Assembly (NCBI GenBank): GCA_013399855.1 | Contig: VXAY01005812.1 | Span: 370,394 to 434,393, forward strand | Length of the DNA stretch: 64,000 bases | From: Oxyruncus cristatus | Taxonomy: Eukaryota > Chordata > Aves > Passeriformes > Cotingidae | Direction: 5' to 3' | In this document: piece by piece, positions 14,085 through 27,282 of the stretch | How positions within the stretch are numbered: position 1 is the first letter of the stretch | How the letters are laid out: the number at the start of each line of letters is the position of its first letter | Translations under genes and position numbers: made by a program | The notes under the pieces: model-generated | The model's input: the letters and a program-made list of their open reading frames with translations, nothing else | What the model was told of the DNA's origin: nothing | Database searches by the model: none

Positions 14085-14335
14085 TCCATTTAGTTCTAAA
14101 TTATGACATTATTTTATTAGATCTTAAAACCTTATTTAAATTTTTTATTTAAAAAGGGGGAGAAAGGTATCATATTTTAATTAGTAGTGGGGTGCCAAAG
14201 GAGACCCAGATTAATTATTTGAAATCACTCCATCCAGATGGTTTTAATTTTCACAGCAGGGAACCGGCATCTTTTTAAGGTGATATTTTTCAAATTAAAA
14301 TCAGCTTGGATATTACTCATACTGGCTGCAGAGCC
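14085..14335. other. AT-rich unique block, candidate conserved non-coding element
   Basis: This repeat-free stretch is rich in TAATTA and ATTA cores (homeodomain-type sites) and lies within the FGF18 intron. Its texture is that of a conserved regulatory element. Conservation itself cannot be seen from one sequence. Confidence 0.25.
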
Positions 14336-16436
14336 AGGAGGTGGGGAGTGTGAGCCGGCGTGCCCCGTGTTTGTCCATCAGAGCGTGGGCTGCCCGTGGG
14401 GACCTGTGTCAGAGAGGTGTGAGCTGCTGCCTGTCCATGGGAACTGCAGCTCCAGGCTCTGGTGTTGGAGTGTTTTGTCGGCATTAGCTCCTGCTTTGGC
14501 TGGCCAAAGCTGGTGTCTGATATTCACCGCTCTTCTCCCCAGCTTTAGTTGCAGCACTGAGACAGGAATGGATGGGAAATGCCTTGCAGCTCAGAAGGGA
14601 ACTTGTGGCATCCTGTTCTTGCCTGTGTGGAGCCCTCACTTGACCCCTTCGGTGGGTGGCCCTGCATCTACTTGTGTGCCTGGGTGGTTTCAACACTGTG
14701 GATCTGTGGGCAGCTCCTTGGTGCTCTGGGTGTTGGCCATGGTTCTTGGACCAGTCTTTGCTGGCTCCGTGACCTTCAGTCATGTGCTGACTGCTGCTCT
14801 CCCTCTCTGAGGTTGACCATTAGCCCTCTGCTCATGTTAGGGGAACCCCTTTCAAAGTCACCTCCTTAAAGATAGATAGGGTTTTTTTTGCTGTTCCCTT
14901 GTCTATTAATGCTGCCTTGCATCTGAGCAGTCTCCCTGAACTTCTTGGAGCAATGGGCATTCCCCAGGTCATCTACCATGTTGGTCATCCTTGGGGACTG
15001 TTCTTTGGCCCTGTGCCATCCTCCCCATCCTGGCTGGGCTCACCTTGATATCCTTGCTACGATGGGTTTTTCTGGCTCACATGGCCTTCCCTCACAGAAG
15101 TGGTCACAGGTTTGATACCTTGGCAGGTGTGGGGAGAAAATGTGCAGCACGTGGTTGCTCCTTGCAAGCTGCTCTCCATCACGCACACCCAAAGCCATGA
15201 TTCATTTCTGAAAAACTTAGATAAATATCCATATTTGTGCATGATTGCAATTAATATTCTGCTGTAATACTGGCATTACCCCACTTGCTGTCAGAAAAAG
15301 TTATAATTTAAATATCCCCTGTGATAACAGGTTTAAGTGGAAACCCCTGAACTTGCAGATGTGACTGAGCTTCAAAACGGAAAACCCTGTTCAGGGCCCT
15401 TGTGAGTTAAAGGTTTGTGATATTTGCACTGCTGCAGAAGCCAAAAGCTGACTTTACAAGTGGGAAAAATATTAATGTGTTTAAATGAAACAAACTCCCA
15501 TTTCTATCCCCGTGGTAAATCCTTACAGTGAATGTATTTGCTCTTAGAGGGTTTTAAAGCTTGAAATATGAATGCCAAAAAGAATGTGACTTTTTGCAGC
15601 ACAGATCAAACATTCTCCAGAGTTTGAGAAACACAAAAGCCGTGTTTCTACGGCAAAGCTGGGCTCTTACAAGTGTGAGTATTTCCAGAGCAGGACCGTG
15701 GAGTTGCACTTGCTGACACTTACACATTCTTGCATTGTGTTTCAACCATGTCTCCTTTCTCCCCCTCCATATCGGAGATGGATCTGAACCAAAATGTCCA
15801 GTCTGCCTGTTCCTGCCTCTCCGGGGAAATTCCTGGAATCTGAATCTTGAGCATGACTGGAATTTGTGTTTAGATTAGAGCTGGAATAAAAGGATGAATT
15901 TGGATGTGTCTGGGTTTTTGAGATGATGATGGCTCACTGCGCATCTGTGTGGCAGCTTGCCCCTTCTGCAGATACGGCTGTGTCAGAGCAGGTGGTTTAG
16001 GAAGATGCAACAGGAATCTGTCCTCTACCATGGCTCCTGGTTTTGCTGCAAACCAGCTGTGGCATCAATAAATGTGTGAGACACTGTGTATGTCTCCCAG
16101 CTAGAGCTGAAGACCTGGACCTGGACTGCCAGAAGGCAGTTTATGGCATCCTGGAAGCACAGCTAGACATGGAGGACATCTGCAGGGTGGGTGTGTATCA
16201 GACAGAACAAGCAGTGCCAAATTTCTCCCCTGCTAGCTGTTGTGGTGTTCTTCAGGAATCACTGCAATGTTTTGCACCAGGAGCGCGTGGCATGACCGCT
16301 TCTGTGCAGTGTTTGAGGGATGCCGGCTATGGGGAAAGGATTTTCTTTCTTGTCATGGTAATCTTACATCTTCATGAGAATAAAATCTATGTTCTTACCC
16401 TCCAAGAACCCTCCTGCAGTGTGAAGGAAAGCACTA

Positions 16437-16605
16437 TCATTGGTATGGGCTGCCCAGGGCAGTGGTGGAGTCAGTGTCCCTGGAGGTGTTTAAGAGGCCT
16501 GTAGATATGACGCTTGGGGACATGGTCTAGTGGTGGCCGTGGCAGTGCTGGGGGAACAGCTGGACTCAATGATCCTAGACAGTTTTTAGCATCAAGCTAA
16601 TATTG
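16437..16605 (+). mobile_element. CR1 LINE 3' end
   Basis: It reads GGGCTGCCCAGGGCAGTGGT, then TCCCTGGAGGTGTTTAAGAG, GGGGACATGGTCTAGTGG and a GGACTCAATGATCCTAGA motif. This is the classic CR1 3' UTR order on the sense strand. It ends about 290 bases before the FGF18 exon. Confidence 0.9.
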
Positions 16606-16896
16606 CTGATGGGGTGGCAGGGTTGTTGTGGACAGATGGAGCACACATGTGTATGTCCCTACTTTGTGCTAAACCAACATTGAACCTGGACCATCCACAT
16701 AGGAGTTGGTGGAGAGGTGTCAGTTTTGCACCTGTGACTAAGCTGTGAGCTCAGCCCCAGGGTGGTCCCTTGGGTTGTTCCTGTGCGGAGCATCCCGGGG
16801 TGATTCAGCTGGAGGCAATGGGACAGTGCACATTGCACCCTGTGACTTAATGGGACCACACTGGTAAATGCTTTTTTTTTCTTCTTCCTTTACAAG

Positions 16897-17003
16897 CCCA
16901 GCTTCTAGTGGAAACAGACACTTTTGGCAGTCAAGTCCGGATCAAAGGGAAGGAGACAGATTTCTACCTTTGCATGAACAGGAAAGGCAAGCTAGTGGGG
17001 AAG
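16897..17003 (+). CDS. FGF18: FGF18 penultimate coding exon (internal exon, 107 bases)
   Basis: This exon encodes part of the beta-trefoil core of fibroblast growth factor 18, a secreted heparin-binding ligand of FGF receptors (mainly the FGFR3c and FGFR2c types) that acts in bone, cartilage and lung development. The exon follows a pyrimidine tract and AG at 16895-16896 and ends AAG before GTAAGTG at 17004. Its first two bases complete a split Ala codon (G|CC). It then reads 35 codons starting [10 protein letters not shown] and ending KLVGK. I recognise this as FGF18 rather than the close paralogues FGF8 and FGF17. The Cys in FYLCMN would be Cys109 in human numbering, one half of the disulfide with Cys127. 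The only difference from the human sequence I recall is Asp for Glu in KETDFY. It joins in phase to the exon at 35280. The exons encoding residues 1-84 are not in the window. Confidence 0.96.
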
Positions 17004-20000
17004 GTAAGTGTTTCCTATTAATTAATTAGTAACCTGAGTGTTACCTTTAGCAGCCTCGTCAAGGCTGTAATGATGTGTTCAAACTTCGCCTGTCAGCCTC
17101 AAATGAGAAGCAGGATGGAGGGGAAGTGGGGTTTGCGAGGCTGCCTGTGCCCTCCCAGCCTCCCCAGCATCTGTCAAACAGCCCTCAGCCAGGCTGGGAC
17201 CTCCAGTGGTGCCTCGGATGTGGATGGGTTCGTGCTTCACAGTTGTGTTCAACCGACATGAGATGTCATGTCAGCATCCCAGTGCCATGGATGGCACTCC
17301 ACAATAACTTCCTTACTTGATCTTTCTTTGGGGGGAAATGCAAATATAAATTTCTCCCAAAAATTCCTTTTAGGAGGAAATTAAAAATAAAAGGGCAAGT
17401 GGAGCACTGTGCTGGGGGGGAGGTGTAGGCAACATAAGGCCCTGTCCTCTCAGTGGTGAGCCAGAGGATGGTGTGATAGAGCTCATACTGGAATCCTGAC
17501 ATCGTGCTGGGGCTGGGCCTCATGGTTCAGTGTCAGAGGAATTTTTTTTATTACTTTGGATTCCCCCCCTAATGGAAGCATGTAACAAATTACAGTGTTT
17601 ACCCATCTAGCTTAACTTCTTTGCTGAGGTCATTTTTTTTGTGTATTAATTTGTTTTTGTAATTTAGGCAGCTCTGTATTGTTGGCGAAGCTCGAGGCTT
17701 GCTAACCAGGCAGGGGCTTGTGCGAAGCTAAATTACCACCAAAATAAAAGGAAAATAAAGCATCCTAGCCTTCCAAACCCTGCTGCCCACACTTTGCACC
17801 ACCAGGCATTCAAATCTAGCATCTTTGTGGCTGTGAAAAAGGAAAGCTGAGTTTTGTTTTGAGTCAAGGCAGCGAAAGCCACACTCCCAAACAGAAACCA
17901 GAAACCAAATGGCTCTGATGAAAAATTCTTTACTTTTGTGGTCCCGGGGGTGACACCTGTGGGACACTGCCTTCCCCAGCAATTCCCCCTCCTTCCACTT
18001 GTGTGTTCCTCGGGAGCAGTGTGGATGCTCTATGGGGCTAAGTCCAGCTCATTTGCTGCCAGCTGTTGCTGTGTGCCTGACCTGCTTCGGAGCTGCCTGT
18101 CGAGGCATCCAGAGCACTGCTCGGAATTGGGGGAGGCTTGGAAATTGGGGCTCCGGGAGGACTGGACCGAAGCAGCTGGTTCTCTCTGCTTCCTGCCCTC
18201 GTGCAGTGCGATTGCAACACCGCCTGAGACACTGTAGTTTGGTCTTGGACGGGGAAATTCATTGTTTTGACCAGATTTAGTCTCTCAGGATACACATTGG
18301 ATGCTTTCAAAGGTTGCATTGGACACAAACCTGACTTGGATTTTTTTTGTGCTCTAATTTTCCATCCTTTAAATGTGATGATAGCATTTTTCCCTGCAAT
18401 GTTATAAGGGTAATTTCGTTAATGTTTATGAGGTGCCTGATACCACAGTTATGGAGACCTTAAAAGCACTCAAATTAGACAGGGTAAAAGGAGCACAAAA
18501 TCTTACCTTTTCTTTAGTAGACCTTTCCCCAGGTGGATCAGCAATGGCACACTGTGCAACCCACAGCCTTTCCTTCTCTGTGCTAAGTGCCCAGGAGTAT
18601 CCTGGCAAAGTCAGCAACTGTTTATCAAAACATACATTATATTTGTATATAGTATGTATTTAAGACTCATCCCTTGATTTGGCCGTTGGGTGCCAAGGCA
18701 GGACAGTTCTTCAGCTCATCACCTTTCACGCAGCATGAACCCTTTTTTTTTCCCCAGTATGCTGTTCATAGCATTAAGTTGGCAAATGGTTTTTTACAGA
18801 AAATAAATGAGCCTATTCTTGTAAATATGAACCTTCCCACCCCAGCCTGTTGACAAGTTCACAAACCAGCCGACCTGAGCCAGAGGGGGTATGGGACATG
18901 GCATTTGGAAAGAAAATGTTCCAGATGTGTTGCCCATATTAACAGCTTCTCATGAGCAAAAAAAGAAAATAATAGCATGTCTTTTTGATACCAAAGAGTG
19001 TGGTTTTAATTAGTATCATAGTTTCCGCTCTCTTTGTGGCAAGTGTTTGAGGGAATGCTTTTTAGCTTGAATGCTCTAAACAGCTAGTAAACCCCAAGGA
19101 AAACATTAGATAAAAGTTACGCCTGGGCTTATACAAATATTTAAGTTCAGTCTGGGGGTGGAGGGGAATGAAACCCATAAACTGATTGTTTCATAGTTGT
19201 CCCTGTATGTTCATTTGGCCAGAGAGGAGCCATGGGACCAAACCGGGTCTTTTCCTCTGCTCATTTCCTATTGCCTTACACGGCATAATCCCCAACAATA
19301 CCAGCACATGCCATCTGGCTTTATTCTGCTCCTCAGTCAGCAGTTTTGAGTTCCCCTGGTTGAAAACCTGCTTTGAATTTAGGCCCTTTTATGTCCCATA
19401 ATCACCTAGAAAGTGTATTATGGTCTGGAGCAGGTTGTTGATGTTCTCAGAATTGGTGGTGAATGCAAGAGCTCCAGAAGTGGACAGGGCTTGTTCCCTG
19501 CCTTGGAGCTGGTTGTGTTGCAGGGAAGCACACTAACCCCCAGGGCTCAGAAGAGCAGCCTTTGCATCTAGATATTTATTTATGATAAACTGCACCTACA
19601 CCAGCATTTCTGAGCAGAGACCATCTGATGGAACCTTTTCAGGAGCTCCAAACCTTGTGTTTTCTCTCTCACTTGGGTGTTACCACATGTGTGTTCATGG
19701 CCAATATTGACCAAAGGGCTTGGAGTTGTTTTGGGCAGACTTCTGACTTCATTATAACACATGCAGCTGCTGAGGCCACTGAGGCTCTGTGTGTTGCTTT
19801 TGAAAACTGAAGGCAGGGCAGGTGTTGTGTAGGGGTGACTTCTCTGTTAAAGGTGACCAGTACCCAGGGAAAACAAATTGGATTGTGTTTCTTTGTGGAT
19901 TCTTGGCATTACGTTGAAGAAGGATCAAGAAACATTAATTTTTTTACTTCTGACCATATGATTTTTTTTTTTGCTTGTGGTTTTTTGGTGCCTCTGTGTG

Positions 20001-20069
20001 TGCACACAGAATAATTGTAGGTCCTGAGTTTTCTGGTCTTGCCGAAATTTTCTGTGGACCACTGAAATT

Positions 20070-20450
20070 TATCATAGAAACACAGAATGGTTTAGGTTGG
20101 AAGGGACCTTCAAGACCATCTTGTTCCAACCCTCTGCTGTGGACAAGGACATCTTCCTCTAGACCAGGTTGCTCCAAGCCCCATCCAACCTGGCCTTGAA
20201 TGTTTCTAGGAATGGGGCAGCCACAACTTCTCTGGGCAACCTGTGCCAGTGCCCTCACAGTAAAGAATTTTCATTCTTATATCTAGTATAATTTTATCCT
20301 CTTTTAGTTTAAAACCATCACTTCTTGTCCTATTGCAACAGGCCCTGCTAAAAGTTTTGTCCCCATCTTTTTTTAACCTCCTTTAAGTACTGAAAAGCTG
20401 CAGTAAGTTCTCCCTACAACCTTCTCTTCTTCAGGCTTTATGGTGGAATT
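20070..20450 (-). mobile_element. CR1 LINE fragment, 3' end on the left
   Basis: It starts ATCATAGAAACACAGAATGG, then GGTTGGAAGGGACCTTCAAG, CCAACCTGGCCTTGAATG and CTGGGCAACCTGTGCC. It continues into the region matching the last part of the CR1 open frame. Many changes show it is fairly old. Confidence 0.93.
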
Positions 20451-23400
20451 ATATTACAAGGAGAGAGATTAAAATATGAAAACTCAGAAGAGTGCTAGGT
20501 GCTTTTCTGGCTTCTAACAGACACAGGGGAGAAGAAGACTCTGAAAGGTCCAGCTCTTCTTCCAAGGAAAGGCACGATATGACTTGTCCACTTGTAACAA
20601 GGCACGAGGTGACTAGTCATCTAGAACATAAGAACTCTGAATATTGGCAGTAGTTCAGTGCTATGGGGAAAGAGGAGCTGATGGTCTCTTTGGAGGAGCT
20701 CCGAGTTTCTAACTGCTGGTTCTCCAGGGGAGTTCTTCTGTGTTTTTTCTCTCTGCCTCAGCTCCTGTTATCTCATGCCTTGAGATAAGGCCATCAGCAA
20801 GGTGGAGATTTCATGTTTGTTGAAGGCTGTCAAAGGTACGTCTTTGAAGCTCCAGAAGCAAGGAATACCAGCCCAGGTGTGAGCAGGTGACTGTTAAGTG
20901 AGCTTGGCCACCTCTGACTGCTCTTGCTGAGCCTGTCCTTACAGCAAATCGAAGCTCCCTAGAATGTCAGGATGCTGCAGAGATTGCCTTTGCCTGCCCC
21001 GTCCCAGTCCTCTCATGGAGAGCTTTTAGGAAGTCAGGGGCTCTGTGAAGCTTGAACTGGATCTGTTGGCACGATTACATGATGACCAGAGCCCTGCCCT
21101 TCCTTTAGGCACTGCTAGGGCTGGCACCTGGTGAGCAGAGCATCTCCTGACCCCCAGGCACTGTTTCCAGGGAATTCCCTGTGTTTCTCTGCCATCTGCC
21201 CGTGAGATGAAGCAGTCTGGTTGACACTAGCGCTCAGGCTGTGGCAGGCACCCATAAGGAGGGTAGTTTGCACTCCCACCTATAAAGGGAGAGGAGAGAA
21301 CAGCTCTGTTTTTCTGGGCTGACCAAGGGCAGGGTAGAATGGCCTTGGCTTCCTGCAGAGCTGCCGTGTGGGAGGTGAGGGTGCTGTTGCAGACTGCAGC
21401 AAGGGAGGCACCACTTTTCAGAGCAAGATACAGAAACAGGGTAGACAAGTAATGGGTGGAAGGAATGCAGAAGATTTGGGAGGAACGGAGAAAGAGCTAA
21501 GCACATATTTGATTCGATCCAGAAGCGTCTTCAGAAGATGCTCCAAGCAATCCCACTAATGTTCTTCCATGGCACTGGATGGATTACGTCTTTCCCATAT
21601 CCAGCAGCAGTATTGTTCCCTGCTGGCTTCATTTTGAGAACAGCTCTATCTCTCAGTGCATTAAGTGACTCCTTGAGCTATTTAAGGAAGGAGAAGCAGG
21701 TGGTGGTGCTGGAACCCATCTCCTTAGTGGGTTGGGACTCAGAATGCAGTGTGGTGACTGTCTGTGGTGTGCTGTGCTCCGTGTGGTATGGCTGTAGCCT
21801 TGATACTGCAACTCTGCAGACAACTCCTGCTCTGCTGGAAAAGTGGATGAGTCCTTCTGAGGGAGGATGTGGCTACAGAGAAAACTTCAGAAATAGGAGT
21901 AGAGTTAAAAAACTGATGGAATGAGGTCTGTCACAGATCATCCCTGCCAGCTGTACAGAAAGTGAGTGCACTAAAGTTGTATCCTGAGAGAACTACCTGC
22001 TCATCGCATCAGTTCTGCTCCTGAGAATTGGAGCCTGAGAGCATATGATCCTATAAAATACGTGGTTTCCCACCAAACCCACATGCTGACTTGCACCATC
22101 TCTCTTTAGGTTTTCTTTCAAAAATCCTCAGTGACCTGGTGTCCACACACTCTCAAAATCATTGTAGTATGTGTGCATTATTTTTGTTAAAGAATCTTTC
22201 AGCTTAATGTGAACAGTGGGGAGAACGTGTTTGGTGAAAGGTAGGAAGCCATGGCCAGTTGGATGGCTGAGGCAGTGCTTCAGACTGGTGACAGGTAATT
22301 TGGGTGCCTGCTGGGGACGGCCTTGCTGATGCCACGTCTGCAGCGCTGGAGCCCTCCCAGCACTCACAAAGCACTGACAAGCAGTGCTGAGCTTGTGCCC
22401 TCAAGCACGGTCCAGCTCCTGAAAAAAATCTGTGCCAGCCAAAGCATGGCAGTGCCAGGGGCATGTCATTGGTGCTGGGGGCTGGAGGTGGCATGGCTGT
22501 GCTGGCCACCTCTCCCTGACCAGTGCCCCTGTGCTGGTGCCACTTACAGCATAGACCTGCCTCTGAAACATAAGATTTTTTCTGGTGTCAAAACTGCTTT
22601 CCAAGCCAGTATATTTCTTAATGTTACCAGAAAGTTGCTAATACCATATGGCAAGGCTCTCTGTATTTTTGCAGGACAACAAACAAATTGTTTTTAGATG
22701 CCAGACTGCTCTGGCAGAGCTTTATCACTGATGCCTGCCAGCAGTAGCCTTTAGGGGATAGTAATAATTTGGGGTTGTTTACATTACAGCTTTAAAATAG
22801 GGTTTTTCTTGAAGCATGTGTGTGTTTAGTCAGGAAAGTTGGCTAACAAACTCTGAGAGCATCAGAGAGTGAAGGTGCCCGCTATGGCCCCTGAATGTGC
22901 TCTTGGCCCTTTATAATCCTCTGGCCTCATGGGAGGGGGCGTGTGTTGTGTTACAGGAACTCCAGGGGCTTCAGTGGGAGCCACCCTTTGTAGGATAAGG
23001 AGAGTAACCTGGGTGGGAGAGACCAGGTGATTCTCCAGAGCCTTATTGGTGTACCTGGAGCAGCGTTTTCGTCACTTGGCTTTGGTCAAGGTTGAGGTTA
23101 AGATTTCCTGAAAAGCTGCCTTTGAAACGCTGCTGGTGGGGAACCAGGGCCAGGGGGCTGAGGCAAAGAGACTTAGGGGTGAGCTCTGAGCCCTATGCCC
23201 TTTATGTGCCCCAGTCCTGCATGGCAGGGTGCAAGTCCTCCTGGTGTGCCAGGGCTGTGCTGGCAGCCAGCTGTGCTGCAGAGCTGCTGGGAGGTGTGTG
23301 GCGAGGGCAGGGGCACGGCGGAGTTTGCAGTTTGGAACTCTGATGCAGTAGATGAGGTGTTTGCCCTGCTTAGCTTGGATGTTTAAAACCACACCTAACT

Positions 23401-24129
23401 GCATCTTGGATTTGGGGCAGAACTCTGAATTTCCCAGGGGCTTGATGCTTATCCAGATTTTTTTCCCGGAGTTACTCAGTATTCAAGTTGCTTGAAAGGG
23501 GCTTGTAAAACCTAACAATTTCTGGAGCTGAATGCTGAATTTGCAACATAAACATGACCAGAATTGGTGGGGTGTCAGGTTTAATACTGCGTTTTGTGGA
23601 TCTCTCTGTGACATGTTCAGCCATAAACTATTCTGACTTGGCATCTCATTTGAAAGCAAAACTTGACATGGCTTTTGCTGGATCTCACTCAGATCTTGTT
23701 TTGAACTGCAGTCCGGTTCTTCATATAGGGGGTTGGTCCTTTTTTGAAGTGAGTTGTTCCCAGGCTTTCGCTCCCCCGTGAGTTTGTTTTAGTTTAAGTC
23801 ATCTAAATAAATGCCTTCAGTGGAGCCTGAAGCCAAGCAGTCTTGGACCCTGCCATACTTTGAACAGGGGGACCTGATTTGAAATCAGTCTCAAGTGTCC
23901 AAAAATCTGGAATCAGGGCCTGCAAGATTGCAATGAGATGGCAAAACAACTTTTGTTTTGGGTGAGCCATTAGAATCTTCTGCATTCACCTGATCAGGCT
24001 TTTTTCCTGCAACCCGTGGAAAAAAATTTGAATTATTTTTCTGAAAATATAGAAGCTGAGATTCTCATGAAATTAAAAGCAGAAGTGGAAGCTAAAATCA
24101 GCAATTCTTCTCTTCCATTCAACCCCCCA

Positions 24130-24820
24130 AACATCATCAAGAGGCTGGAGAGCAGCTCTGTGGAAAGGGCCTGGGGGTCCTGGTGGGTGGCCAGTTGGCC
24201 CTGAGTCGGCAGTGCCCTGGCAGCCCTGGGGGGCATCAGGCCTGGCATCACTGTCCAGGCCAGGGAGGGGATTGTCCCGCTCTGCTCTGCCCTGGGGCGG
24301 CCTCACCTCAATATTGGGGCACTTTGAGGGGACACAATGGAAGGGAGAGATTGAGCCATGGGAGAGTGTCCAAAGGAGGGACACAGAGATGGGGAAGGGC
24401 CTTGATTTGGAGCCGTGTGAGGACACTGAGGGCACTTGGTGTGTTCAGCTGGAGAAGAGGAGACTGAGGGGAGACCTTATTGGGGTCTTCAACATCCTCC
24501 CATGGGGAAGCAGAGGAGCAGCACAAATCTCTTCACCCTTGTGTCAAGACTTGAGGGAATGGCCTGGAACTGTGTCAGGGCAGGGTCAGGTTGGATATCA
24601 GGAGTTAGTTTTTCCCCTAGAGGGTGGTTGGGCACTGACCAGGCTCCCCAGGGCAGTGGGCACAGCCCCAAGGCTGCCAGAGCTCCAGGAGGGTTTGGAC
24701 AACATTCTCAGGTACATGGTGTGGGTCTTGGGGATGGGCCTGTGCAGGGCCAGGAGTTGGATTGGATGATCCTGATGGGTCCCTTCCAGCTCTGTGTTCT
24801 GGGATTCTCTGATAATGAGA
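24130..24820 (+). mobile_element. CR1 LINE fragment, about 690 bases, sense
   Basis: It begins in the end of the reverse-transcriptase region (AGAGGCTGGAGAGCAGCTCT) and runs through GCTGGAGAAGAGGAGACTGA. It ends in the 3' terminal unit GGATTGGATGATCCTGATGG with a decayed 8-base repeat. It is 5'-truncated, as is usual for CR1. It shares a 75-base identical segment with the copy at 58285. Open frames over it, including one of 235 codons at 24436-25143, are by-products. Confidence 0.95.
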
Positions 24821-25530
24821 CTGATCTTGGTGTCATGGGGAAAGTAGAGGTCATTTGGAAGCTCCTTGTGCAGAAGACAGAGGGCATTTGGAGGATGCTG
24901 ATAAACACTGGACAGCTGCAAGGCTTGGGAAGGAGTGATGGGAGAGTTCTTGGAGATAATTGGGGTGGCTGGGGAATGCTGACACTGCCTGAGGTCAAGT
25001 GGCACAAGGGGCTGAGGAGATGGAAAAAACATGCTTGTGTGGGGAAGACCCCTCTGTTTCACAAAGGATTGAAACTGCATCAGTTCTTAACTGAGCCGGT
25101 GTGTGCACAAGGCTTGGATGCCAAAGCCCTGAAGGCTGTCTGAGCCAGCACGCTGTGGTGTTCATGGCACTGATGGGAATGGGGAGAGAGGCTTATGTCA
25201 CCATGGAGGCACTTGCCAGTGCCTTCCCTTTGCTGATCCTTTGTCCGTGCTGTTTCTACATTTTATCTGCGTGGTCCGATGCATTTATGTCACAGGTTTC
25301 ATAAATGGAGCATATTAGGTACATTTATGCCCATAGCGTGCTGCTGAGGTTGGGTTTGTGCTTAGGTACTTTGCCAGTCAGAACACTGACAGTGCTGATT
25401 GGACATCTCCTAGCGTCTTGTGAGAGTAATGTGAATATTTTCAGTCTGTGCTAAGTGCTACCTTCAGTCCTGGCAGTTTTCCAAGCACCCCGAATGGATG
25501 CTGATTTACTCGGGATGAGCAAGGACGGAA

Positions 25531-25600
25531 GGTCTGGCTTTATCCACATAGTGGGTAGAGGAGAAGGTTTGGCTTTATGCACACAGTGGATGGAGGAGCT
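25531..25600. repeat. 35-base tandem duplication, two imperfect copies
   Basis: GGTCTGGCTTTATCCACATA at 25531 is repeated with few changes at 25566, giving two copies of 35 bases. Confidence 0.8.
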
Positions 25601-25806
25601 GTGCCTGCCGTGAGCTCTGAGTCCTGCGAGCAGGGCTGCCTCAGGTGGTCGTGGAAACATCTGAGATGGGGCCAATGCTTTATACGTGTTTTCACGGGCC
25701 AAGCCTGGTCAAGAGGTCCTCGTAGTAATGTTTTAGCCATATATGAACATTTCCAGGGAACTTAAGCTCCTTAGTACAGCCATAGTACTTTATGTGTTTG
25801 GTCTGA

Positions 25807-25845
25807 AATAAAGCAAAAGGTCCTTTTATTAAAAAAAAAAAAAAA
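25807..25845 (+). other. AATAAA followed by A15: possible retrocopy tail or internal poly(A) site
   Basis: AATAAA at 25807-25812 is followed 18 bases later by 15 uninterrupted A. This is the layout of a reverse-transcribed mRNA end. I do not recognise the sequence upstream as any gene, so it may be chance. Confidence 0.3.
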
Positions 25846-27282
25846 TCAAACTTCTTCACTGTATTATTTTTATACTGGAGACTTGTAGCTGCTCTGCTGA
25901 GGTTGTGAGTGTTGGCCCTGTGTGTCCAGGCTGTGTCTGGACAGAGAGCTGTGCGATTCCTCTTTAGGGTGTTCCTAAGAAGCCCCCATTTTCTCTCAGA
26001 TTGAGCTTTGCAAAGTCAAGGTTCGCTTTGCAGACCAAGCTTGTGAGCTTGACTTCTAAATCTTTTCCTTATCCCATGGCTGGAAGCTCTGTGTCCCTTT
26101 CCAAGGAAGAAATGCCATCTTCTTGAAAGCTGCATCATGATTTAATTTAATGCTTTCTGTGTTCAGGGAGCAAGTGTCACCATAAAGCTGCTAACATCCC
26201 GTTCCCTGTGTTTCTTGGTGGCTGCAGCTGTGTGTCATGTTGGAATATTTCAGTTCCCTAAGGTTAAATGTTAATTAAAATTACTGATGGGGATCCCTGA
26301 GCCCTGGTCATGCCTCACCCTCTCTGGGTGGAGAGAGTGTGCTGCTGTGTGCATCTTGTGCTGACAATTATCAAGTTGAATTTAATTGCTTTCCTCAGAG
26401 CATCTCATCTCCCAAGCACCATTTTTTGTTGGTCTTGAGCATTTCTAAGCTGAGGGAGATGTTTCTCCTAAGTGTTACTTAGCAAATACACTGATGTATT
26501 TAACTTGCAAGAAGGAACAAAGCAGTGCAGCCTTGTCTTCCTCAAGTGGATGCAGCTGAGATCACAATCAGGTGGGTTTTGCTCTTCAGGGACTGTTTCT
26601 ACTTGTCTCGCAGTTTGTTTTTGGAGATAAAGTGAGAAAACAGAGGCTAATTTTGAAGTGGAGAATAAAACCTGTGCTCCAACAATAGCAAAATATAGTC
26701 CATTTGATGTGGTTGTTAAAACCTATTTTGTCAAAAAAAAGTAGATCTTGCTCAAATACATTTTTGTTCTTGAGATTTTCTTACATTGTCTTTTGGATAC
26801 CAGAAGATACTGAGCTTTCCTAAGGGAAGACAAGTCTCAAGCCTTGCATTTGTTGTGTACAGATGGAAGTTGGTCATTCACAGGCTGGAACAATTCTGGA
26901 TGATCAATTTTTATGTATGGCACTTGATTTGATAATGGTTTTATCTCTTTTCTTAGTAATATAACTTGACATGAAGAGAACTAATGCCATCCTGCAGACA
27001 ATCAATGACCTTTCTTTGTTCTAAATTCCACTGATCTAAACTTGCCCCAGGGAAACCGGTGTCACTACTGGGATGTTGGCTGGATGAGATTGCATTCATT
27101 TGAAATGATAACTTACAAAGTCACTGTGCATGTTTGTTTAATATGAATAAATCTGGGAACAACTAGTCCTGGGTTGGGGTCAGCAATTGTTCTAGTCCCA
27201 TTATCCTGTTCCACTCATGATCTAGACTTGATGTTTTAAACAATTAAAAAAAAAAATTCCAGTAGTGGCATAACTCCCATAT

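Larger units (their letters stand above)
1..16896 (+). other. Intron upstream of the FGF18 107-base exon (partial)
   Basis: No exon of FGF18 or of any other gene is recognisable here. I looked for the preceding FGF18 exon (the part ending RISARGEDGDKYA) and did not see it, so this intron is at least 16.9 kb. Contents that I can name are short CR1 3' ends, a CpG island, an AT-rich patch, a C run and a T/G-rich patch, each listed separately. The rest is unique sequence without evident structure. The longest chance open frame is at 4170-4832. Confidence 0.8.

Noticed and set aside
14238..14810. 190-codon + strand open frame
   Set aside because: It has no family likeness and is crossed by similar frames on the other strand.
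1..16896. Earlier FGF18 exons
   Set aside because: No segment encodes the signal peptide or the stretch ending RISARGEDGDKYA with a donor. They must lie left of the window.
24436..25143. 235-codon + strand open frame
   Set aside because: Its first half is CR1 3' sequence that is not translated in that frame in the element, and the rest has no protein character.
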